Shown: positions 24,773-32,930 of the stretch, piece by piece
Position numbering within the stretch: the stretch's first letter is position 1
Layout of the letters: every line of letters starts with the position of its first letter
From: CAYUQT01 sp964596165
GTDB taxonomy: Bacteria > Planctomycetota > Phycisphaerae > UBA1845 > JAFGLZ01
Direction of reading: 5' to 3'
DNA: 64,000 bases
NCBI GenBank assembly: GCA_964596165.1
Contig: CAZQTW010000036.1
Location: 1-64,000, forward strand
The notes under the pieces: generated by a model
Seen by the model: the letters and a program-made list of their open reading frames with translations, nothing else
Told to the model about the DNA's origin: nothing
Database searches by the model: none
Translations under genes and position numbers: made by a program

Positions 24773-25345
24773 ATGAACGTGACGCAATCGGCGGAACAGA
24801 ACGCGGACCTGCCTCTCGTGGAGGCACTGATGCGTGGAGAGCCGCAGGCTCTTGGGGAGTTTATCCGTCGACACGAGAGGTGGGTCCGCGGGGTGATCTT
24901 CGGCGTCACGGGCCGGAACGATCTGGCCGACGATGTCGCGCAACAGGTTTGGACGACGGTCTGGCAGCAGATCGGCACACTGCGGGATCCCTCGGCGTGG
25001 CGTTCCTGGCTCTATCAACTTGTTCGACGGGTGTCTATCGATGCAAACAAGGGGTGGCGTCGAAGGCAACGTCGGGAGATTGTGACGAACGAGGAGCCTG
25101 CAATCCCGGCGCCGTCGTCCGATCGGCCGGACCGAGGACTGATTGCGAGCGAGCAGCATCGGCAGGTGATGCAGGCCATCCGGTCGCTTCCGCCGATCTA
25201 TCGCGAGCCTTTTGTTCTGAAACACCTGGAGGGGTGGAGCTACGCGGAAATCGGGAGGGTGCTCAACCTGCCCGTGGATACGGTTGAAACACGGTTGATC
25301 CGGGCGAGGCGCATGCTTCGCGAATCGTTGCAGGGACTGTCATGA
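24773..25345 (+). CDS. ECF-type RNA polymerase sigma factor
   Basis: A 190-residue sigma-70 family extracytoplasmic-function factor. Region 2 runs from about residue 22 (FIRRHERWVRGVIFGVTG) through DLADDVAQQVWTTVWQQI and WRSWLYQLVRRVSIDANK. Region 4 covers about 125-188: IRSLPPIYREPFVLKHLEG, then the helix-turn-helix WSYAEIGRVLNLPVDTVETRL. The ATG at 24773 is chosen as region 2 starts soon after it; the ribosome site is weak. It overlaps the next gene by ATGA (25342-25345), so the two are translationally coupled, as is usual for a sigma and its anti-sigma. Likely autoregulated, though the promoter is not clear. Confidence 0.93.
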   Translation: MNVTQSAEQNADLPLVEALMRGEPQALGEFIRRHERWVRGVIFGVTGRNDLADDVAQQVWTTVWQQIGTLRDPSAWRSWLYQLVRRVSIDANKGWRRRQRREIVTNEEPAIPAPSSDRPDRGLIASEQHRQVMQAIRSLPPIYREPFVLKHLEGWSYAEIGRVLNLPVDTVETRLIRARRMLRESLQGLS

Positions 25346-25890
25346 GGGAAACGGACGAACGCACAGAGCGACTGATCGGGAGGCATCTGGATGGGGAGTT
25401 GACGGCCGACGAACGGCACGAACTCAATCGCGAGTTGCTTCGCTCCGCGGCCGCACGGCGGATGCTGAGCGATTATGAGGCAAACGATCGGTTGGCAGCC
25501 GAGGTGATCGGCGCCGCGGCAAACGGTTGTTGGACCGTGAGCGGACCGTTGGCCGGTCATCGGCACGGCCGGCGAATCGTGATCGGGGGGGCTGTTTTGG
25601 GCGGGCTCGCTGCGGCTGCCGTGGTGATGATGGCGGTCGGTTTACCGTGGCAGCTTGGTCGACCGACCGTTCAGACTCGGGTCAACCCCATCGCGAACAC
25701 GGCCGATTCACCGTATCCCGTGGTTGTCTCCGATGATCTGGTCTACACGAGCACCGATTGGCCTCACCATGGCGAGCGTCGGACGCACCGCGACTATGTG
25801 GGTGTCTACGATGAGGCCCAAGGTACGTTGTACATGATGGAGCTCAATCGGACCCGCACGGTGCGGGTTCCGGTCGCCGGCGACCTGTAA
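25342..25890 (+). CDS. Putative membrane anti-sigma factor
   Basis: A 182-residue single-pass membrane protein, probably the anti-sigma factor for the overlapping ECF gene. The N-terminal ~70 residues form a helical domain with the characteristic LIGRHLDGELTADERHEL start. The Cys/His set of zinc-binding anti-sigma domains is absent, so it is not a classical ZAS. A transmembrane helix follows at about 79-104 (IVIGGAVLGGLAAAAVVMMAVG). The remaining ~75 residues would be periplasmic and end in a small beta-rich segment. Assignment rests on the overlap, topology and N-terminal pattern, not on a strong family match. Confidence 0.75.
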   Translation: MRETDERTERLIGRHLDGELTADERHELNRELLRSAAARRMLSDYEANDRLAAEVIGAAANGCWTVSGPLAGHRHGRRIVIGGAVLGGLAAAAVVMMAVGLPWQLGRPTVQTRVNPIANTADSPYPVVVSDDLVYTSTDWPHHGERRTHRDYVGVYDEAQGTLYMMELNRTRTVRVPVAGDL

Positions 25891-25958
25891 TCGAGTGATT
25901 CATTGAGCGACGGCGTGGCCGCGTGCGTCGTCCTCAGCGTGATATGGGAGTGCGTGAT

Positions 25959-27182
25959 ATGAATCGGCTGCACCTGCTGAGTGTCACGAGTAGCGTAGCG
26001 GTGTCGTTAGGGGCGGCGGCATTCGGCGCCGAGGCGACGGCGTGGCTGGGAGCCCAGATCGGACCGGTTCCGAGGCCGTTGGATGCCCATCTGCTGCTCA
26101 ACGGGCGCGGGGCGATGGTCTTGAACGTGGCCAAGGACAGCCCGGCGGACAAGTCGGGCTTGGAGCGGTTCGACGTCGTCCTGAAGTTCGGTCAGGACGA
26201 TGTGACGAGTGTGGACCGGTTTATTGATCAGGTGGGGAGGAGTCAAGCCGGCAGCAAGGTGACTCTGCGAATCATCCATGAAGGAAAGGAGCAGGACGTC
26301 CAGGTGACCCTCTCCGCGCCGCCCTCAGGTAGGCCGGAATACAAGTATGAACCACTGCCGGACGGTCTCTTGGATGATCGGTGGGACGTTCGTGGAAAGG
26401 TATTCCGCAGGACCCCGCATGGGTGGCGAATGGAGGATCTCGGGGAATTCGACGACCTGCCTCGTCTGCCCGACGGTATGATGCCGCGTTTCAAACAGCG
26501 GCACGGTCAGTACTGGCTTGATGACACCCGCAAATCGGTGACGAAGTTCAAAGCCCATGTGAGCCGTGAAGGAAAGACCATCGATATCAGTGGGGGCGCG
26601 GACGGCCAGATCGTCGTCACGCGATCTCCGGGCAAGGACGGCACGCCTCAGACGGTTGTCTATGCGCGTCCGGACGATTTGCAACGGGCCGATCCCGAGG
26701 CCTACAAGGTGTATTTGGATGCCATCGGCAAGTCGGAGGATGGGGGTCTGAGCCGTTCGCCCACGAGCCAGGAGGCTCGACCTCCGTATCCGCGAGAGCG
26801 TTACCGGGAATGGATGAAGGATCTGGCCGATCGGCTGCCGAGTTTCGATCGCCGGCGTTTGAATGATCTTCTCGACGACCTGAAGAAGGACTGGGGTCCC
26901 GAACTCGACGCCGCGAAGAAGCAGATTCTCGAATTGGAGAAGAAGGTCCAGGATCAGATTGACCGCCTGTACCGGTCTCAGGAACGCAAGCCGGACTCGG
27001 AGGGAGGTGTCGCGGGGACCGAGCCGTCGACGCGCTTCGAAGTCGCCGCGGACGGCAAGATGACCGTGCATCTTCGCGACGGCGACAAGGTCTTGACGCT
27101 GCATTTCGACAACGTGGACCAGCTCAAGGCGAAGCGGCCGGATCTGTATCAGAAGTACGAGGCGATGGAGAAGAAACGCTAG
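25959..27182 (+). CDS. Secreted PDZ-domain protein, third gene of the sigma operon
   Basis: A 407-residue exported protein. It has a signal peptide of about 25 residues. A PDZ domain lies at about residues 30-115, with carboxylate-loop sequence LLLNGRGAMVLNVAKDSPADKSGL and the body FDVVLKFGQDDVTSVDRF. A central region of unknown fold follows. Near residues 285-335 is a coiled coil (LNDLLDDLKKDWGPELDAAKKQI), then a short C-terminal beta segment. There is no protease domain, so it is not DegS/DegP or RseP. The start at 25959 follows GGGAG; earlier GTG/ATG codons are less favoured. It is 68 bases from the anti-sigma gene and may sense envelope state, but this is inference. Confidence 0.82.
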   Translation: MNRLHLLSVTSSVAVSLGAAAFGAEATAWLGAQIGPVPRPLDAHLLLNGRGAMVLNVAKDSPADKSGLERFDVVLKFGQDDVTSVDRFIDQVGRSQAGSKVTLRIIHEGKEQDVQVTLSAPPSGRPEYKYEPLPDGLLDDRWDVRGKVFRRTPHGWRMEDLGEFDDLPRLPDGMMPRFKQRHGQYWLDDTRKSVTKFKAHVSREGKTIDISGGADGQIVVTRSPGKDGTPQTVVYARPDDLQRADPEAYKVYLDAIGKSEDGGLSRSPTSQEARPPYPRERYREWMKDLADRLPSFDRRRLNDLLDDLKKDWGPELDAAKKQILELEKKVQDQIDRLYRSQERKPDSEGGVAGTEPSTRFEVAADGKMTVHLRDGDKVLTLHFDNVDQLKAKRPDLYQKYEAMEKKR

Positions 27183-27239
27183 CCCGCAGGCCAGTGACAA
27201 CCGTCACGGCGGCTAGCCGGCGGTGTGCGGCCGGGCGGC

Positions 27240-27992
27240 TCAGACACGCGGATCGGATTGGTCGCCCGGCTGCCACTGTCCGTTCTCTCCGAGGATTTCG
27301 TGCGGTCGATAATCCGCCTTGTACGACATGGTGCGTGCCTCCCGCACGTAGAATCCCAGATAGTAGTAGGGGATGTGTCTCGCCCTGCACCACTCGATTT
27401 CCCAGAGGACGCTGAAGACTCCCGGACTGCGTCGGCTGAACTCGGGATCGAAGAAGAAGTACACCGTGCTGACCGCTCGGCGGGAGACGTCGATGATACC
27501 CGTTCCGATCAGCCGGTCGCCCAGCCGGTACGAGACCTCGAGGCTCCGCACGGGCGATCGATAAAGGAATCTGGCCAGGTCGTCGTAGTCGTCGCTCATG
27601 ATTCCGTCGTGGCGGCCGTGGAGGTAGCCTGCGTACAGCCTCCATTTTTCCTCGGTAAGGCTTGGGCGGGCAACGTGGACCGTGACGTCACGATTTCGCC
27701 GCCAGACGCGGCGCTGCGATCGGCTTCGACGAAACGTCGCGGTCGGAACCCGGATGGGGACGCATTCGTTGCAGCCTTCGCAACGGGGGCGATAGAGCAG
27801 GCAACCGCTTCGCCGCCAGCCCATGTCCATGAACACATGATATCCCTCGGGGTCCAACGCACGGGCGACGAACACCTCTTCTCTGGCCTGTCGATTGGGC
27901 AAATACGGACACGGATGAGGCTCCGAGAGTGGCCAGACGATCTCTCGTAACAGCTCCTGGATGAGGACGGATTGACGTGGCACGTCTTCCAT
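27240..27992 (-). CDS. bpt: Leucyl/aspartyl-tRNA protein transferase (Bpt family)
   Basis: Predicted to transfer Leu from Leu-tRNA to N-terminal Asp/Glu of proteins, feeding the bacterial N-degron (ClpS/ClpAP) pathway in the cytoplasm. The 250-residue protein starts at the ATG at 27992 (MEDVPRQSVLI). The N-terminal ATE domain has a cluster of Cys: C28 in HPCPYL, C64, then C71, C74 and C77 in RCEGCNECVP. The C-terminal domain has LIGTGIIDVSRRAVSTVYFFFDP and YYYLGFYV. The frame is open upstream to 28139 but those residues are not conserved-looking and overlap the divergent neighbour. Neither ClpS nor ClpA is in the window. Confidence 0.9.
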   Translation of the reverse strand: MEDVPRQSVLIQELLREIVWPLSEPHPCPYLPNRQAREEVFVARALDPEGYHVFMDMGWRRSGCLLYRPRCEGCNECVPIRVPTATFRRSRSQRRVWRRNRDVTVHVARPSLTEEKWRLYAGYLHGRHDGIMSDDYDDLARFLYRSPVRSLEVSYRLGDRLIGTGIIDVSRRAVSTVYFFFDPEFSRRSPGVFSVLWEIEWCRARHIPYYYLGFYVREARTMSYKADYRPHEILGENGQWQPGDQSDPRV

Positions 27993-28119
27993 TCTATCCG
28001 GGGTGGGTCGTCGAAGCCCATCCCCTGTTTCTCCGACTCCATGGTCGCTACAATCCCCGTGGTGCCCCTTATCCGACGGCAAGCCGTGTGTCGGCTTTGA
28101 ACCCTGAGGGAGACCGATC

Positions 28120-30309
28120 GTGCGCCAAGCATTTCCCATTTCGTTCTATGGCATGTTTCCGGTAGTGTTCATTTCGGTGTTTGCCTTTGCGGACGATTCG
28201 CTACGGCTGACCGGGGACGGTCGCTCATTGTGCACGATTGTCCGCGGCCGGGAGGATGATTTCGCCGCCGAGCGATTGGCTCGCTGGTTTGCCGACAAGA
28301 CGGGGGTTAAGGTCGACGTGGCGCTCGCGGATCAATGGCAATGCGGCGATCCGGGTTGCGTCATCCTCGTGGGTAGCCCGACATCCAATTCCGTGCTTCG
28401 CCGAATTGCGGAGAAAGCAAGTCTGCGCGTGGATCCGGTCGAGCTGACGGATCAAGGGTACGTGGCCAAGCGAATTCGGCAGGACAATCGCGAGTGGCTG
28501 TTGCTTGCCGGCGGCGGACACGATGGGGCGATCCACGTCGTGGCCGACTTGATCCAGTGGCATCTGGTGGTTGAGGACAAGAACGCCTTCGTCGGATCGA
28601 TCGATCAACGCCAGGTACCGCGGTTCAAGTACCGCTGGTTCTGGACGTGGGACAATCGCATGGATTGGGGCGGACCGGGCAAGCCGGTCACCGTGATGGG
28701 CGGTGGGACTTCGCACAAGAAGCCCGAAGCGTATCTAATCGACTACAAGCGGTGCGTCGACTATATGGCCGATCACAAGTTTAACGGCCTGATCATCTGG
28801 GGTTTCCTGCGAGATCATAACGGCGGCGTCCCGGCGGCTAAGGAACTCTGTCGATACGCCAGGCATCGCGGGGTTCGCATTTTGCCGGGCGTCGGCACCA
28901 GCGGTTATGCCGGCTACTACTACGAGGGCAAACACCCGTTCAACGCCGATACGTGGTTGAAGGAACACCCGGAATTGAGGGCCGTCGACAAGAACGGCCA
29001 TCCCCGGAACGCACCCTGTCCGTCCAAGAAGGCCAACCAGGACTGGCTCGATCGCGGCGCCGAGTGGCTTTTCAAGGAGTTCGAGGTCGGCGGCGTGAAC
29101 TTGGAGATGGGCGACTTCTTTGTTTGCTACTGCGACGACTGCAAGAAGGCGCGTGCCGCCATTCCGTCGGACGGGCCCGACTACTACAAGGACATGGCGA
29201 TCTCGCACATGGTGACGCTTACGACGATGCGCAAGCTGGCGCCGTACGCGTGGCTGAGCTACGCGACGTACACCGGGTACAAGATCGAGATGGTGAAGAA
29301 CCCGCCCAGGTTTCTTTCGATGATTCCGGAAGACTCTCTATGCCAGTGGACCCTGACGAGTATGGCCGCCAAGTTCCCGACCGACTTCCGGCCGATGGCC
29401 AGGCACAACGTGGGTTATCTGCACTGGTGCAACAGTTCCACGCATACTGAAAACGACTTCTACCTGGATCAGATCAGGCGGATCTGTCAGGCGGCGGCGA
29501 CGGTGGGCTTCGAGGGGTTGGATACTTACGGCGAGCTCTCGGACGAGCGCCCCAATGCGGAGATCTTCTACCTGGCGTGGGAGGCGTGGCTTTGGAATCC
29601 GGACATGACGGTTGAGGAGTTCGTCGACCGGCGACTAGGGCGACTCTATGGCGGATCGGCGGCGGCGCGCAGACTGCTGGAGATCATCCCCTTGGTTCGG
29701 ACGCGCCAACAGCGTGCCAATCCGACGGTCTGCGCCAAGGCCCGTGCGATGGCCGAGGCGGCCAGGGACTTGGCAGCGCCGACGGGCAAGGCACGATGGG
29801 ACAGGCTGGTTGCCTTTCTTGACCAGCAGGAACGTTGGGCCAAGGAGGCGATCGAGAATTCGGCAAAGCAGGAAACGCAAGCTCGCGCGGGTACCAAGGT
29901 GGCAGTCCTCTCGGTCAAAGCGAGCGACGAGGACATTCGCAAGGGTTGGACGGCCGGCAAGGCGATCGACGGCGACGTCAGCGAACCCGGCGGGTTCTGG
30001 CTGACCCAGTCCACACATCCCAAGAAGGCTTGGATCGAGCTGACGCTTTCGCAGCCCAGTACGATCAACCGTGTTGTGGTGTACCACCAGCCCACCCCCG
30101 GCCACTACCGCAGTCTGGACTACACGGTGAGCGTTCAGTCTGAGGGCACGTGGAAGCAGGTCGCGGCGGTCAAGAACAACAAACAGACCGGCTGGGTAGC
30201 CCACTCGTTTGATGCCGTGACGACAGAAGCGGTTCGACTGGAGATCACACGGTCGATGTACGGCAACCGTATGGGTTTGGGCGAGATAGAGTTAAGATAC
30301 AAGCCATAA
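28120..30309 (+). CDS. Secreted TIM-barrel glycosidase-like protein with C-terminal F5/8-type C domain
   Basis: A 729-residue exported protein. The start is a GTG at 28120 behind GAGGGA. A signal peptide ends near residue 24 (SVFAFA). Residues about 27-150 resemble the N-terminal domain found in GH20/GH67/alpha-glucuronidase-type proteins (GREDDFAAERLARWFADKTG). A TIM-barrel-like region follows: KYRWFWTWDNRMDWG, DYMADHKFNGLIIWGF, GVNLEMGDFFVCYCDDCKKA. Glu and Asp in NLEMGDF could be catalytic. A discoidin-type carbohydrate-binding domain occupies about 593-729 (AIDGDVSEPGGFWLTQS). The linkage attacked is unknown. It resembles the DUF4838 protein at 52839-55517 in plan. Confidence 0.75.
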   Translation: MRQAFPISFYGMFPVVFISVFAFADDSLRLTGDGRSLCTIVRGREDDFAAERLARWFADKTGVKVDVALADQWQCGDPGCVILVGSPTSNSVLRRIAEKASLRVDPVELTDQGYVAKRIRQDNREWLLLAGGGHDGAIHVVADLIQWHLVVEDKNAFVGSIDQRQVPRFKYRWFWTWDNRMDWGGPGKPVTVMGGGTSHKKPEAYLIDYKRCVDYMADHKFNGLIIWGFLRDHNGGVPAAKELCRYARHRGVRILPGVGTSGYAGYYYEGKHPFNADTWLKEHPELRAVDKNGHPRNAPCPSKKANQDWLDRGAEWLFKEFEVGGVNLEMGDFFVCYCDDCKKARAAIPSDGPDYYKDMAISHMVTLTTMRKLAPYAWLSYATYTGYKIEMVKNPPRFLSMIPEDSLCQWTLTSMAAKFPTDFRPMARHNVGYLHWCNSSTHTENDFYLDQIRRICQAAATVGFEGLDTYGELSDERPNAEIFYLAWEAWLWNPDMTVEEFVDRRLGRLYGGSAAARRLLEIIPLVRTRQQRANPTVCAKARAMAEAARDLAAPTGKARWDRLVAFLDQQERWAKEAIENSAKQETQARAGTKVAVLSVKASDEDIRKGWTAGKAIDGDVSEPGGFWLTQSTHPKKAWIELTLSQPSTINRVVVYHQPTPGHYRSLDYTVSVQSEGTWKQVAAVKNNKQTGWVAHSFDAVTTEAVRLEITRSMYGNRMGLGEIELRYKP

Positions 30310-30314
30310 CGGAC

Positions 30315-30343
30315 TTGACCAAAGTAGCTACAGTAGCTACCAT
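30315..30343 (+). promoter_or_regulatory. Promoter and palindromic operator of the toxin-antitoxin operon
   Basis: TTGACC (30315-30320) and TACCAT (30338-30343) are 17 bases apart and would start transcription within a few bases of the ATG at 30350, a nearly leaderless message. Between and overlapping them are two perfect 8-base palindromes, GTAGCTAC at 30324-30331 and 30333-30340, nine bases apart. This is the expected arrangement for autoregulation by the antitoxin. Confidence 0.65.
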
Positions 30344-30349
30344 TGAAGT

Positions 30350-30661
30350 ATGAAATCTGTCGGCGTCAAGGTACTGAAGAACAATCTCAGCCGCTACCTT
30401 CGGATGGTCAAGGAGGGGGAGACAATTCTCATCACGGAGCGGGATGAGGTCATTGCCGAGATGCACGAGCCCACCGTGAAGTCGGCCACGCCGGCATCGC
30501 AATGGGAGGCATACTTGAACCGCCTCGAGCGAGAGGGCAGCCTGCGCAAAGCGACCCGCAAAGTGAGCAAGGTCCGATCACTGGTGGCCGGCAAGCCCAA
30601 GTGGCCTGAGGATCTTGACTGGAAGTCGATCTACGAAGATGTGAAATCGGACAGATTCTGA
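30350..30661 (+). CDS. Phd/YefM-family antitoxin
   Basis: A 103-residue antitoxin, N-terminal part typical of Phd/YefM DNA-binding dimers: VGVKVLKNNLSRYLRMVKEG, then ETILITERDEVIAEM. The C-terminal half (from about residue 50) is basic then acidic (WPEDLDWKSIYEDVKSDRF) and would wrap around the toxin. It is three bases upstream of the PIN toxin. Palindromes in the promoter suggest autorepression with the toxin as co-repressor. The ATG lies close to the predicted transcription start and has no obvious ribosome site. Confidence 0.88.
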   Translation: MKSVGVKVLKNNLSRYLRMVKEGETILITERDEVIAEMHEPTVKSATPASQWEAYLNRLEREGSLRKATRKVSKVRSLVAGKPKWPEDLDWKSIYEDVKSDRF

Positions 30662-30664
30662 GCG

Positions 30665-31099
30665 ATGCCCGCGTTCTTTGACTCCAGCGTACTGCTTTCG
30701 ATACTCCTAAATGATGACGGTGCCGATCCGGCAATCCAGATCTGGGAAGAGAACCAGGATCGCGTGGCTTCTTCTCTCATGGAACTAGAGTGCATCTCCG
30801 TTCTGAGAAGAAGCGCCCGGCAATTCAGTCGAAGCTTGCCGAACACTTGGCTACGCGATCGGAAGACCGAGCTGGCCTCATACTTGGAGGAAGTATCCCT
30901 GAAACCGATCGATGCCGAGGTCGTTGAGACGGTGCGTCATGAAGACAAGCTAGGCAGTTGCCGAACGCTCGATGCCATCCACTTGGGCACGGCCCTCCTT
31001 TTCCAACGGGCTTCTGAAGAACCGTTTGTCATCTGTACCTTCGACCAAAGAATGGCGGGCGCCTGCAGGCTCCTGGGACTCCAGACGCTGCCGCAATAG
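30665..31099 (+). CDS. vapC: PIN-domain ribonuclease toxin (VapC family)
   Basis: A 144-residue PIN-fold endoribonuclease, predicted to cut tRNA or other RNA and stop growth when unneutralised. The acidic metal-binding residues are visible: D6 in FFDSSVLL, E42 in MELECIS, D103 in TLDAIHLGTAL and D127 in CTFDQRMAGA. Length and order match VapC. It follows the Phd-like antitoxin by three bases on the same strand, forming a type II module of mixed pairing (Phd antitoxin with PIN toxin), which is common. All key residues are present, so it looks functional. Confidence 0.9.
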   Translation: MPAFFDSSVLLSILLNDDGADPAIQIWEENQDRVASSLMELECISVLRRSARQFSRSLPNTWLRDRKTELASYLEEVSLKPIDAEVVETVRHEDKLGSCRTLDAIHLGTALLFQRASEEPFVICTFDQRMAGACRLLGLQTLPQ

Positions 31100-31258
31100 G
31101 CCCAAGGAGGTCGCTCTCGGAACCGTCGCGTTCCCCTCGATTTCTCTCCTCATCGCCGGCGGGTTTTACCTTGAGAAGGAGGGCGGTATCATCGAAGCCC
31201 TCGGAACAGGGCACGGCGCATCAGGTGAACCGCCGTTGAGATTCGTGCGAGAGGCACT

Positions 31259-32746
31259 ATGACGCTACATGTCTACAACACGCTGGGACGCGAGAAACAG
31301 GAGTTTCGGCCGTTGAACCCGCCGAAGGTGGGGATGTATGTCTGCGGGCCGACGGTGTATGGTCACGCGCACCTGGGGCATGCCAAGAGCTATGTCAGCT
31401 TTGACGTGGTCGTGAGGTACCTGCGTTATCTCGGGCATGAGGTGACTTACGTTCAGAACATCACCGACGTGGGGCATCTCACGGAGGACACCCAGGGGAT
31501 GGCCGACGAGGGCGAGGACAAGATCGTCCGCGAGGCGAAGCGGCGCAACGCGCACCCGATGGCGGTAGTGGAGTTCTTCAAGCGGTCCTATTTTGAGGAC
31601 ATGGACGCGCTGAACATCCTTCGGCCTGACATCAGTCCGCACGCCTCGGCGCACATTCCGGAGCAGATCGAGTTGATTCAGACCCTGATCGACAAGGGAC
31701 ATGCCTACGTTGTCGGTAGCAAGGTATTCTTCGATATCAGTTCGTTCCCGGCTTACGGGAGGCTGAGCAATCGAAAGATCGACGAGATGCAGGGGGGCGC
31801 GCGGGTCGACGTCGATCCTGACAAGCGGCACGAGGGGGATTTCTATCTTTGGCGTCCGGCGGCGCCGGAGCACATACTGCAGTGGTCGAGTCCGTGGGGT
31901 CGGGGGTATCCGGGGTGGCACTTGGAATGCTCGGTGATGAGCATGAAATACCTCGGCCCGACGATCGACATTCACGGCGGGGGCCTGGAGAACCAGTTTC
32001 CGCATCACGAATGCGAGATCGCGCAGTCCGAGGCGGCCAACGGCTGCCCGTTTGTCAGATACTGGCTGCACAACGGCATGGTGACCGTCGACGGCACGAA
32101 GATGGGCAAGAGCCTGGGCAATTTCATTACGCTCAAGCAACTCTTCACCGGTGAGCATGAGCGGTTGAGCAAGGCCTACCATCCGCTGGTGGTACGGCAG
32201 TTCATTCTGGGCGGGCACTACGGCGGTCCGATGGACTTCAGCGACGAGGCACTGAAGGCGGCCGAGAGCGGATCCAAGCGCCTGCGCGAAGCGGTATTGG
32301 CTGTTCGGGAGGCAGCGGCGCGGGGACCTGCGGGGCCGGTGCCACAGGCTGTCCAACGGATACTGGATGAGGCCAGAGCGCGATTCGAAGAGTCGATGAA
32401 CGACGACTTCAACACCGCCGCGGCCATGAGCGTGGTCTTCGAGCTGGTCAAGCAGGTCAATACGTTGCTCGCCTCCGGGATCACCCGCGATGCCGCCTTG
32501 GCGATCGACGCTACCTTCCGGCGGTTGGGCGGGGACGTGTTGGGCCTGGTGCCGGACAAGTACCCGGAGGAGGGCGCCGGCGGCGGCGAACTACTGACAG
32601 GGGCCATGCAGCTTCTGATCGATCTTCGCGCCGAGGCCCGCAAGGCCAAGAACTTCAAGCTGGCCGACGACATTCGCAACCGGCTGGTCGCCGCCGGCAT
32701 CACGTTGGAGGACAAGCCGGACGGAACCATCTGGCGCAGGGCGTGA
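31259..32746 (+). CDS. cysS: Cysteinyl-tRNA synthetase
   Basis: Charges tRNA-Cys with cysteine in the cytoplasm. It is 495 residues, slightly longer than usual. The class I signature HIGH is HLGH at residues 38-41 (GPTVYGHAHLGHAKSY). KMSKS is present as KMGKS at 281-285. Zinc ligands fit C29, C224, H249 and E253-region (HHECEI). The C-terminal DALR-like and helical domain is complete and ends with the usual LEDKPDGTIWRR. The ATG at 31259 has AGAGG about seven bases upstream. It follows the toxin-antitoxin pair by 159 bases and is probably transcribed separately. Confidence 0.97.
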   Translation: MTLHVYNTLGREKQEFRPLNPPKVGMYVCGPTVYGHAHLGHAKSYVSFDVVVRYLRYLGHEVTYVQNITDVGHLTEDTQGMADEGEDKIVREAKRRNAHPMAVVEFFKRSYFEDMDALNILRPDISPHASAHIPEQIELIQTLIDKGHAYVVGSKVFFDISSFPAYGRLSNRKIDEMQGGARVDVDPDKRHEGDFYLWRPAAPEHILQWSSPWGRGYPGWHLECSVMSMKYLGPTIDIHGGGLENQFPHHECEIAQSEAANGCPFVRYWLHNGMVTVDGTKMGKSLGNFITLKQLFTGEHERLSKAYHPLVVRQFILGGHYGGPMDFSDEALKAAESGSKRLREAVLAVREAAARGPAGPVPQAVQRILDEARARFEESMNDDFNTAAAMSVVFELVKQVNTLLASGITRDAALAIDATFRRLGGDVLGLVPDKYPEEGAGGGELLTGAMQLLIDLRAEARKAKNFKLADDIRNRLVAAGITLEDKPDGTIWRRA

Positions 32747-32930
32747 GGACGGACCGGATGATGGCGTCCCATTGCACGGAAGAAAGCCCATGGCGGATGC
32801 GACGGGGTGGGTTCGGCCGACCGGTTTTTCGTGACGGGGACAACAGCCAAGAGCCTGCTGAGACGAGATCCGCATAATCGTTCCGCATCTCGGCGAATCG
32901 ATCCGTCGATATCAGGCAACGGCGAGTTCG

